A stretch of DNA of 36,414 nt. It comes from SVTX01 sp045660325 (GTDB lineage Bacteria > Bacillota > Clostridia > Oscillospirales > CAG-272). The notes below the pieces were generated by a model. The model worked only from the letters and a program-made list of their open reading frames with translations, was not told where the DNA came from and searched no databases. Location: contig JAZRDO010000024.1 in the NCBI GenBank assembly GCA_045660325.1, positions 1-36,414 of the forward strand. The letters are read 5' to 3'. A program made the translations under genes and the position numbers. Below are positions 16,916-23,891 of the stretch, in pieces; position 1 is the first letter of the stretch; each line of letters begins with the position of its first letter.

Positions 16916-17216
16916 TAAAAATTTCAATCGAGCAAAATAATATCAGAGATGCAAAGTGAATCGGAATTTTCGAGTCGTATCGCGAATTTCGGTTGCGGTG
17001 CAGACTCGATTTATTATAGATTGAAACGTAAAATACCCATTGGGTTTAAAAGGAGAATTAATATTATGGCAAACAAGTCAGCTAAGAAGGCACTTGAACA
17101 GTTCAAGATGCAGGCAGCAAGCGAAGTAGGTGTTAACCTCAACAACGGCGGTTACAACGGTGACCTCACATCTCGTCAGGCAGGCTCCATCGGCGGTCAG
17201 ATGGTTAAGAAGATGA
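16891..17216 (+). repeat. Left 326-bp direct repeat (SASP leader and gene 5' part)
   Basis: Matches 27493-27818 at a constant offset of 10602, with about eight mismatches. It covers a noncoding leader of 175 bp and the first 50 codons of the SASP gene. Identity stops abruptly after the sequence AGATGA inside the gene. Confidence 0.95.
16970..17009 (+). other. Two-step hairpin in the left SASP leader
   Basis: TCGAGTC (16970-16976) pairs GACTCGA (17003-17009), and inside it CGCGA (16981-16985) pairs TTGCG (16993-16997) with one G-U pair. The right copy has TCGCG there, giving a perfect stem. A small ACCCA/TGGGT palindrome lies nearer the ribosome binding site. Confidence 0.5.
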
Positions 17217-17308
17217 CTCCCACACGACTCCTAATTTTCAAGCGTTCAAGCCGTATAAAAAAGGGATACGAAATCGATGTAAAATATACGTTTTCTCTTG
17301 TGGCATAA
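17066..17308 (+). pseudogene. Broken alpha/beta-type SASP gene (left copy)
   Basis: The first 50 residues equal those of the intact copy at 27668, including the germination-protease-type site FKMQAASEVGV and the DNA-binding core GDLTSRQAGSIGGQMVKKM. After that Met the reading frame continues into foreign sequence (TPTRLLIFKRSSRIKKGYEI...) to residue 80, replacing the second DNA-binding helix IESYENNLQGG. SASPs coat spore DNA, and both helices are needed, so this copy is probably not functional. AAGGAG upstream is kept. The break coincides exactly with the end of the direct repeat, so it marks the island junction rather than a random frameshift. Confidence 0.85.
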
Positions 17309-17506
17309 GGAAATTTCCATATTACATAATTCGAACGTTTCACCAGCTGATAATGGCTTGCCACGGGCTCCATATTCCATCCGTGTCGCAATTTGACGCG
17401 TTTGTCGTGTAAATCTATATCGTCAATCTTTAGCGGAGATATGGAGGGTTGCGGTGCCCCGTGTGAAGTGGAAAATGCTGTGAATTTTTAGAAGTTTGAA
17501 TATAAG
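17309..17506. other. Island left-end spacer without a recognisable gene
   Basis: About 200 bp with no convincing reading frame on either strand. The short chimeric tail before it (RSSRIKKGYEIDVKYTF) weakly recalls the C-terminus of serine recombinases, which could make this a recombinase scar. The stretch from 17550 to 17715 likewise shows no gene. Confidence 0.35.
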
Positions 17507-17548
17507 AAAAGCATTGAGAATCAAAAACTCAATGCTTTTTTATTTTTT
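17507..17548 (+). terminator. Intrinsic terminator at the island left end
   Basis: A 12-bp stem AAAAGCATTGAG / CTCAATGCTTTT (17507-17518, 17528-17539) with a T-rich tail; the A-rich left flank makes it potentially bidirectional. Confidence 0.85.
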
Positions 17549-17715
17549 CTTCGTCACAAAACACATCAATGGCGATGCGAACGCTATGCGCACCATCCAC
17601 CGGACACATTATAGCGTGAATGTTGCATTTGCAAATACAGAAAGGGAATTGTTTGCGGAAAGGTTGCATTGTTAGATGTTTTTGGGATTTGTGATATTAT
17701 GCCATTCCAACGCTT

Positions 17716-17749
17716 CAATTTGATCATTGCCATAAAAATGATCAAATTG
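17716..17749. promoter_or_regulatory. Perfect 13-bp inverted repeat, candidate operator of fic
   Basis: CAATTTGATCATT and AATGATCAAATTG are separated by 8 bp and end three bases before the -35 box of the fic promoter. There is no T run, so it is an operator-like site rather than a terminator. The winged-helix-like C-terminus of the Fic protein is a candidate ligand. Confidence 0.65.
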
Positions 17750-17752
17750 ATG

Positions 17753-17781
17753 TTGACAAAAGACGAAATTGATGATATACT
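17753..17781 (+). promoter_or_regulatory. Sigma-A promoter of fic and the hsd operon
   Basis: TTGACA (17753-17758), 17 bp, TATACT (17776-17781), directly downstream of the inverted repeat. Confidence 0.8.
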
Positions 17782-17817
17782 ATATTATAGATAAAAATTA
17801 TGTAATGCGAGGTATAT

Positions 17818-18879
17818 ATGCGTAATTACAATTACCAAAATAAATGGCAAAAACTGCTGACACCCGAGATCGTGTTGTTATTGACGCAAATTCACGAATA
17901 CAAGGGCGGACAGACCTTATTTATAGAAGCGAAAGCCGATACGCTGACTCAATTTGTTGAGATTGCAAAAATACAGAGCACCGAGGCTTCCAATAGGATT
18001 GAAGGGATTTACACATCCGACGATCGACTTAAAAGTCTTGTAGCCAACAAAACGACACCGAGAACGAGAAATGAGCAGGAGATTGCAGGCTACCGTGACG
18101 TGCTTTCTACCATATATGAAAGCCATGATTTTATCCCGGTCAAGCCCTCGATCATTCTGCAGCTTCACCGCGATCTTTATAAATTCAGCGGCAAATCAAT
18201 CGGCGGATCTTATAAGGGTTCGGATAATGTAATTGCCGAGGAAGATAGCGAAGGAAATCAGTTTGTTCGTTTCCAGCCCGTTACTGCGTGGGAAACACCT
18301 GCGGCAATTGATGAAATCTGCCAAGCCTTTGATGAAATAATATCCGGGAGCGATGCCGATCCCCTTCTGATCATCCCAATGTTTATATTGGACTTTCTTT
18401 GCATTCACCCCTTTAACGACGGCAACGGCAGAATGAGCCGATTGCTCACATTGCTCCTCTTATATCGTGCAGGATATATTGTCGGAAAATATATCAGTAT
18501 TGAAAAGCTGATTGAGCAGACAAAAGAAACCTACTACGAGGCGCTACAAAACAGTTCTGCTTATTGGCACGAGGGCGAAAACGATTATATCCCATTTGTT
18601 CAGTACACCCTCGGAGTGATCGTAGCCGCATACAGAGAATTTTCGACGAGAGTAAAGTCTCTTGCCACAAGCAATATGTCAAAGCCCGAGCGAATCAGAG
18701 AGCTGATCAAGGATACTCTTGGCAAGATTACAAAAACCGAAATTATGGAGAAATGCCCTGATATCAGCCAAGTTACGGTGCAGAGAGCACTGAACGAGTT
18801 GGTGATAAGTGGAGAAATATTGAAAATAGGCGGCGGAAGATACACCGCGTATATGTGGAATCATAATAAGGAGAATTAA
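17818..18879 (+). CDS. Fic/DOC family protein with inhibitory motif and C-terminal HTH
   Basis: 353 residues. Fic proteins usually transfer AMP from ATP to target proteins. The catalytic loop HPFNDGNGR (197-205) is intact, including His 197. The N-terminal helix contains SNRIEG (about 58-63), matching the (S/T)xxxE(G/N) autoinhibition motif, so this is a class II, self-restrained enzyme. Residues from about 285 onward (IRELIKD...ITKTEIMEKCPDISQVTVQRALNELV) look like a winged helix-turn-helix. The gene starts 36 bp after its -10 box and ends two bases before hsdM, with a good AAGGAG for hsdM inside its end. A regulatory or guard role next to a restriction system is plausible; the target is unknown. 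Confidence 0.92.
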   Translation: MRNYNYQNKWQKLLTPEIVLLLTQIHEYKGGQTLFIEAKADTLTQFVEIAKIQSTEASNRIEGIYTSDDRLKSLVANKTTPRTRNEQEIAGYRDVLSTIYESHDFIPVKPSIILQLHRDLYKFSGKSIGGSYKGSDNVIAEEDSEGNQFVRFQPVTAWETPAAIDEICQAFDEIISGSDADPLLIIPMFILDFLCIHPFNDGNGRMSRLLTLLLLYRAGYIVGKYISIEKLIEQTKETYYEALQNSSAYWHEGENDYIPFVQYTLGVIVAAYREFSTRVKSLATSNMSKPERIRELIKDTLGKITKTEIMEKCPDISQVTVQRALNELVISGEILKIGGGRYTAYMWNHNKEN

Positions 18880-18881
18880 AA

Positions 18882-20381
18882 ATGATTACAGGCGAACTTA
18901 AAAATAGAATTGACGGACTTTGGGACGTATTTGCGGCAGGCGGACTTGTGAATCCCCTTGACGTAATTGAGCAGGTCACTTATCTGATGTTTATCCGCGA
19001 CCTTGACGATACTGACAATATGCGCGCCAAGGAGGCGGTCATGCTGGGGCTTCCTCACAAGAGCATTTTTGCCGATAAGGTAAAGGTCGGCGACCGCGAG
19101 ATTGACGGAAATCAGCTTAAGTGGTCTGTGTTCCACGATTTCCCGGCTGGCAAGATGTACTCGACTGTTCAGGAATGGGTGTTCCCGTTCATCAAGAACC
19201 TGCACGACAACAAAAACGGTGCGTATTCCAAATATATGGACGACGCGATATTCAAGATCCCTACGCCGCTACTGCTTGACAAGGTCGTGACTATTATCGA
19301 CGATATCTATGCCCAGATGGCGCAGATCAAGGATAGCGACATTCGCGGTGACGTATACGAATATTTGCTTTCAAAGATTGCGCAGTCGGGTCTTAACGGT
19401 CAGTTCCGTACTCCCCGTCATATTATCCGTATGATGGTGGAGCTGATGGATCCCAAGGCTGACGAGATTATCTGCGACCCCGCTTGCGGTACGTCGGGAT
19501 TCCTTGTTGCCGCAGGAGATTACCTCAAGGAAAAGCGCAAGGAAGAGATCTTCTTCAACAGACAGAAGAAGGCACACTATATGAACGAAATGTTCCACGG
19601 CTACGATATGGACAGAACTATGCTCCGCATCGGCGCTATGAATATGATGACTCATGGCGTGGACAACCCCTATATCGAATACCGTGATAGCTTGTCCGAT
19701 CAGAACGCGGATAAGGATAAATATTCGCTTATTCTTGCCAATCCTCCCTTTAAGGGAAGCCTTGACTATGATACCGTTTCCGCGGATCTTCTTAAGGTTT
19801 GCAAGACAAAGAAAACTGAGCTGCTATTTCTCGCGTTGATGCTTCGTATGCTCCGAGTTGGAGGTAGATGCGCGGTGATTGTTCCCGATGGCGTACTGTT
19901 TGGCTCCTCTACGGCGCACAAGGCAATCCGCAAGGCAATCGTTGATGATAACCGCCTTGAAGCTGTGATTTCTATGCCCTCAGGCGTGTTCAAGCCATAC
20001 GCAGGTGTTTCCACGGGAATTCTGATCTTCACCAAGACGGGACACGGTGGCACAGATAAGGTTTGGTTCTACGATATGAAACACGACGGATTCAGTCTTG
20101 ACGATAAGCGCACCGAGGTCAAGGAAAATGATATTCCCGATATCATTGCACGTTTCCACAAGCTTGACGGTGAAACCGATCGCGCGCGTACCGAAAAGTT
20201 CTTCTTTGTACCTAAGGACGAGATCGTGCAGAACGACTACGATCTCTCAATCAATAAGTACAAAAAGACCGAATATAAGCCCGTGGAGTATGCGCCTGCT
20301 GCGCAGATTTTGGCAGAGATCGAGGAGCTTGAGGCAGAGATTGCCAAAGGACTCGAAGAACTCAAGGAGATGCTGAAGTGA
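18882..20381 (+). CDS. hsdM: Type I restriction-modification methyltransferase subunit M
   Basis: 499 residues, normal for HsdM, the N6-adenine methyltransferase subunit that methylates the target with HsdS. N-terminal helical domain (MITGELKNRIDGLWDVF...), SAM-binding motif I DPACGTSGFL (199-208) and catalytic motif IV NPPF (287-290) are clear. The C-terminus is a helical, Glu-rich tail (EIEELEAEIAKGLEELKEML). AAGGAG lies 10 bp upstream. The stop overlaps the next gene (GTGA). Codon use is host-like, unlike the AT-rich genes that follow. Confidence 0.96.
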   Translation: MITGELKNRIDGLWDVFAAGGLVNPLDVIEQVTYLMFIRDLDDTDNMRAKEAVMLGLPHKSIFADKVKVGDREIDGNQLKWSVFHDFPAGKMYSTVQEWVFPFIKNLHDNKNGAYSKYMDDAIFKIPTPLLLDKVVTIIDDIYAQMAQIKDSDIRGDVYEYLLSKIAQSGLNGQFRTPRHIIRMMVELMDPKADEIICDPACGTSGFLVAAGDYLKEKRKEEIFFNRQKKAHYMNEMFHGYDMDRTMLRIGAMNMMTHGVDNPYIEYRDSLSDQNADKDKYSLILANPPFKGSLDYDTVSADLLKVCKTKKTELLFLALMLRMLRVGGRCAVIVPDGVLFGSSTAHKAIRKAIVDDNRLEAVISMPSGVFKPYAGVSTGILIFTKTGHGGTDKVWFYDMKHDGFSLDDKRTEVKENDIPDIIARFHKLDGETDRARTEKFFFVPKDEIVQNDYDLSINKYKKTEYKPVEYAPAAQILAEIEELEAEIAKGLEELKEMLK

Positions 20382-20980
20382 TTTTTAACAAGCCTAACGT
20401 TAATTTTTTTGACAATGAGCGGATTGAGATTATAAAAGAATACCTAAATGGGTGGACGGAAATCCCGTTGTCTACATCAAGTGGGTATGATATCGATGAA
20501 CTCAAGTTTTATGATGGCTTGCTTGGAACGTTATTGAAGGATACGGAGTTTTTAATCAATAATGCACCTTCTTATGTAAACAAAGATTTTGTAGAATCAT
20601 GGAAATATCAAGGAAAGCTATATCGTGTTATTCACGGATTCTGTATGCTTGATGAAAATGATGAAGAAAAATACATAATGCCCGAGGTTGATTATCATGG
20701 TATGATTTCACACTGGACGGATGATTATATGTTCAGTGGGTTAAAGTACAAGCTGCCACCTGATTGTGAGTATATAATTTTAGAGACTGATACCAAAGGC
20801 CATCTTGCTTTCGATGTTAACAAGTTTCGTAAGACATATAATTGCGAAAACCCTTTTACTGAAAAAGAGTGTGAAATAATATTTCCTATGTATAAAGAAA
20901 ACACCAAAGAATATCGTATGACGATAAACGAATTTATAAAAATGAAAGAGCAGGATATAAATGGCAAAGAAAAAAGATAA
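20378..20980 (+). CDS. Putative ADP-ribosyltransferase-fold protein in the hsd operon
   Basis: 200 residues from a GTG that overlaps the hsdM stop. I see a plausible R-S-E ADP-ribosyltransferase layout: Arg in a strand GKLYRVIHG (Arg 83), a Ser-x-x-Thr strand ISHWTDDY (Ser 111, Thr 114), then CEYIILETDTKGHLAFDV, and the E-x-E loop KECEIIFP (Glu 164, Glu 166) followed by a final strand EYRMTI. This order and the E-x-E-hydrophobic-P pattern match bacterial mono-ADP-ribosyltransferases (NAD+ as donor). No signal peptide, so it would act in the cytoplasm. It overlaps the next gene by 20 bp. AT-rich codon use suggests separate origin from hsdM. The family is inferred by eye; an unrelated fold is possible. 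Confidence 0.55.
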   Translation: MIFNKPNVNFFDNERIEIIKEYLNGWTEIPLSTSSGYDIDELKFYDGLLGTLLKDTEFLINNAPSYVNKDFVESWKYQGKLYRVIHGFCMLDENDEEKYIMPEVDYHGMISHWTDDYMFSGLKYKLPPDCEYIILETDTKGHLAFDVNKFRKTYNCENPFTEKECEIIFPMYKENTKEYRMTINEFIKMKEQDINGKEKR

Positions 20981-21476
20981 ATCGCAGGTTATCAATAATA
21001 TTCAGGAGCTGAATCTTGAAATTGATTATGATAAGCTTGCGGAAGCGATAGTGAAAGCGCAGGAAAAAAGCAATTTAAACAATAGTGACGACGATAAGAA
21101 AAGAATACTTTTTTTTAGAAAAGTGGGGTATATTCTTGCCAATAAAACACCTAATGGTACAGTATCCTTTACGGATTTACTAGCGGGGGTTATGCAGCTT
21201 TTATTCAACATTTTGTCAGTTATCTTGTTGAGCTTGGGTATATTGTGCTTTGCAGATATTTTTATAGTGATATTTGAAAACCAAGAATGGCAATTTATAT
21301 ATTATTACATAATGGGTACGATATTATTACCTCTAATAGCATTAATTACACGAGGGGTTGCTAACGAGATTGGACGAGAAAAAGATAAGAATTACATAAT
21401 TGCTGCATTTTCAGGAATAGTAAGTTTTGCGGCTTTGATTGTTGCATTGATAGCACTTTTTAAGGGGGTGGGATGA
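20961..21476 (+). CDS. Small multi-span membrane protein
   Basis: 171 residues. A charged cytoplasmic N-terminus (Lys-rich, then an acidic helix 15-50) precedes about three membrane segments: near 72-97 (LLAGVMQLLFNILSVILLSL), 112-130 and 143-167. A basic loop RGVANEIGREKDKN lies between the last two. I recognise no family. It overlaps both the ADP-ribosyltransferase-like gene and hsdS, so the three are probably coupled. A membrane effector or a partner for the upstream enzyme is possible, but there is no direct evidence. Confidence 0.65.
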   Translation: MAKKKDKSQVINNIQELNLEIDYDKLAEAIVKAQEKSNLNNSDDDKKRILFFRKVGYILANKTPNGTVSFTDLLAGVMQLLFNILSVILLSLGILCFADIFIVIFENQEWQFIYYYIMGTILLPLIALITRGVANEIGREKDKNYIIAAFSGIVSFAALIVALIALFKGVG

Positions 21477-22555
21477 TGAAAATAAAATTAAAAGATATTG
21501 CAAGTTTTTCAAAAGGTCAACAAATTAACGGCGATAACTTGTTGCCCCTTGGTAACTACTCATATCTTAATGGAGGGATTCTGCCCTCGGGTTATTGGAA
21601 TGAATACAATGTTCCTGCAAACAGTATAGCAATTAGCGAAGGAGGTAACTCTTGCGGATATGTGAATTATATGTGTGAGCCTTTTTGGTGCGGTGCACAT
21701 TGCTATTATTTTTACAATATAAAAATTCCCAATACTAAATATCTTTATTATGCATTAAAAGCCCATCAAGATGATATTATGAGACTTCGCTCTGGTGCAT
21801 GTATGCCCAACATTAAAAAAAGTGATTTGGGTGAATTTGAATTCGAGTGCGATCTGGATATAAATAATCAAGAGCGTGTAGTCAATCAATTGGATAAGTT
21901 GGAAAGAACAATTTGCTTGCGCAAACAGCAACTTTTAAAATTGGACGAGGTTGTAAAATCTCGATTTGTCGAGATGTTTGGAGAAGTTGAAACTAATGTC
22001 AAAGGCTTTGCAATGAAACGAATGGACGAGTGCTGCAAGTTTATTGGTGGTGCTCAACCGGATAAAAGTCATTTCGAATATGAAAAGACTGATGACAATA
22101 TCCGTCTAATACAGATAAGAGATTACAAATCGGATAGATTCATCACTTATATTCCTAAATCGTTGGCAAGAAAAACTTGTGCTGCATCGGATATAATGAT
22201 TGGTCGTTATGGTCCCCCAATTTTTCAGATATTGGGCGGGATTGAAGGTGCATATAATGTTGCCTTGATGAAGGCAGTACCAACAGTTGAATTTAACACG
22301 GAGTATTTTAGATATTTCTTAAAAAGCGAAAAATTGCTCCATTACCTTGAAAGTTTTTCACAGAGAACTGCAGGACAGGACGGCATTCAAATTGATAAAT
22401 TAAATGCTTACCCTTGTCTTGTGCCGCCGATAGAATTGCAAGAGCAATTTGCATTCTTTGTCGAACAAGTCGACAAATCGAAATTTGAAATTCAAAAGAG
22501 CCTTGAAAAGCTCGAAACACTAAAAAAAGCATTGATGCAAAAATATTTTGGGTGA
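21473..22555 (+). CDS. hsdS: Type I restriction specificity subunit S
   Basis: 360 residues, slightly short for HsdS, which recognises the split DNA target through two target-recognition domains. The first begins at LKDIASFSKGQQI and ends with MPNIKKSDLGEFEF; the second begins at MKRMDECCKFIGGAQPD and ends with IQIDKLNAYPCLVPPIELQ. Each is followed by a long helix (VVNQLDKLERTICLRKQQLL; EQVDKSKFEIQKSLEKLETL), the spacer helices of the family. Start ATG 21473 overlaps the previous stop; a second ATG at 21476 is possible. No invertible repeats or partial hsdS copies are visible nearby. Confidence 0.93.
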   Translation: MMKIKLKDIASFSKGQQINGDNLLPLGNYSYLNGGILPSGYWNEYNVPANSIAISEGGNSCGYVNYMCEPFWCGAHCYYFYNIKIPNTKYLYYALKAHQDDIMRLRSGACMPNIKKSDLGEFEFECDLDINNQERVVNQLDKLERTICLRKQQLLKLDEVVKSRFVEMFGEVETNVKGFAMKRMDECCKFIGGAQPDKSHFEYEKTDDNIRLIQIRDYKSDRFITYIPKSLARKTCAASDIMIGRYGPPIFQILGGIEGAYNVALMKAVPTVEFNTEYFRYFLKSEKLLHYLESFSQRTAGQDGIQIDKLNAYPCLVPPIELQEQFAFFVEQVDKSKFEIQKSLEKLETLKKALMQKYFG

Positions 22556-22564
22556 GGTGAGTAT

Positions 22565-23002
22565 ATGGATTGGGATATTCTTTCTGCAATTGGAACTATA
22601 CTTGCCGCGATAATTGGTGTAGTAGGTGTTTGGATAAATTTGTGGGAGAAAAGCAAGAGGTTAATTGTTGATTTTCGGACTATACCAACTTTTAAAATAT
22701 ACTTGAGCAATACTTCCCTAAGGGCGGTTTCTATAACAAAAATGGCATGCTTGGTAAATGATCATATATTTTATGTTAATTATTTTGATGGGCTAAACAC
22801 TATATGTTTACTGCCTGCTACTATGCAAGAAATACTAATAGATAAAGGGGAGTTGCTTAATTCCTACTGTCAACTTCCCATGAACATTCTTTGTGAAAAT
22901 GAAGAAATAGACCGAGTGAAAATAATGTTATATGATAATTACGGTCGCAAATACACGATCAAGGAAGAAATAACCGTTGCAATGTTTATGTACAATAAAT
23001 AA
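22565..23002 (+). CDS. Hypothetical protein with one N-terminal membrane anchor
   Basis: 145 residues. One hydrophobic segment (about 6-25, ILSAIGTILAAIIGVVGVWI) and then a soluble domain of alternating strands (RLIVDFRTIPTFKIYLSNTS...). The layout, a single anchor then a beta-rich domain beginning with a V-x-F strand, is common in accessory genes of phages and defence islands. No catalytic motif. GAGGTGAG is a good ribosome binding site; it lies 9 bp after hsdS. Confidence 0.6.
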   Translation: MDWDILSAIGTILAAIIGVVGVWINLWEKSKRLIVDFRTIPTFKIYLSNTSLRAVSITKMACLVNDHIFYVNYFDGLNTICLLPATMQEILIDKGELLNSYCQLPMNILCENEEIDRVKIMLYDNYGRKYTIKEEITVAMFMYNK

Positions 23003-23041
23003 AAGTATAACAATAATATTTTGGGTGAAGGAGAAAGAAAT

Positions 23042-23890
23042 ATGACCGAAGATTTAGGAAAAGAGATTGCGATTGAAGCGGCAAAAGCCGTTACGGTTGA
23101 AGGTTATAAGGATGCTTTGCAACCATCTTTTAAAGCAATAGGTGGTATAGTTGCGTTGCCATTTCGAGCAATTGATGCAGCATTATCAAAACCCAAATTA
23201 TGGGTTGCAGAAAAACAATATAATTACGAACGAACTCGTCAATTATTAGCTGAGAAATTACAATATACTCCCGAAGAACTAATTGTTACGCCCGAAAACT
23301 ATGTAGCAGTTCCTGCATTGCAACAGATTGCATATTGTTTTGATAGTGACGAATTAAGGGATATGTATGCCAATCTTCTTGCTAACTCGATGAATAAAGT
23401 TGTAAAGAACGGAGTGCATCCTGGATTTGTTGAAATAATCAAACAACTTTCACCTGATGAAGCTAAAATACTGCGCCACTTTAGTATTCAAAAACGAGTT
23501 CCTACCATTGGGCTGAAAATAGATAAAGACAACGGCGCTCATGTGATATATGTCAAAGAGTTTTCCAATGTTCCAGAATTATCGATGTGCGAAAACACAA
23601 CCGCCGGTGAAAAGTACTTTGACAATTTAGTTCGATTGGGATTGATTGAACGATCACAAAACGGATTATATATATCAAATGAAAGTGTATATGAGTCGCT
23701 AAAAAACCACCCGTATATTAAATCGAGATATGAATCACTTGAAAAACAATCCGAGCAAATTGCTGATTTCAAAAAAGTAGATTACATAAAATCATATTGC
23801 GAATTAACATCTTTTGGCAAGAGCTTTTGCTCTATTTGCCTTGAAGCGCAAAAAGTAGTTATAATAAAAGCACAAGAAAGTGGTAGCTAA
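23042..23890 (+). CDS. DUF4393-like protein
   Basis: 282 residues from ATG 23042, preceded by AAGGAG; a TTG at 23021 would add seven residues upstream of that site and is less likely. A helical N-terminus (TEDLGKEIAIEAAKAV) is followed by a hydrophobic amphipathic stretch AIGGIVALPFRAIDAAL, then VTPENYVAVPALQQIAYCFDSDELRDMYANLLANSM. That PxxxxPxLQ...LRxMYxNLLAxSM pattern matches DUF4393 proteins, which sit in phage and defence neighbourhoods and have no established function. The C-terminal half looks like a winged-helix-like region (FDNLVRLGLIERS...). It ends one base before hsdR. Confidence 0.75.
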   Translation: MTEDLGKEIAIEAAKAVTVEGYKDALQPSFKAIGGIVALPFRAIDAALSKPKLWVAEKQYNYERTRQLLAEKLQYTPEELIVTPENYVAVPALQQIAYCFDSDELRDMYANLLANSMNKVVKNGVHPGFVEIIKQLSPDEAKILRHFSIQKRVPTIGLKIDKDNGAHVIYVKEFSNVPELSMCENTTAGEKYFDNLVRLGLIERSQNGLYISNESVYESLKNHPYIKSRYESLEKQSEQIADFKKVDYIKSYCELTSFGKSFCSICLEAQKVVIIKAQESGS

Positions 23891-23891
23891 T

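Noticed and set aside
16949..17065. N-terminal extension of the left SASP (and the same at 27551)
   Set aside because: The leader contains hairpins and a good AAGGAG before the family-length start; the extension is noncoding.
17197..17391. Minus-strand frame at the island left end
   Set aside because: It crosses the repeat junction, has no recognisable domain and no ribosome binding site.
21473..22555. Phase-variable hsdS locus
   Set aside because: No inverted repeats, partial hsdS copies or invertase are visible nearby.
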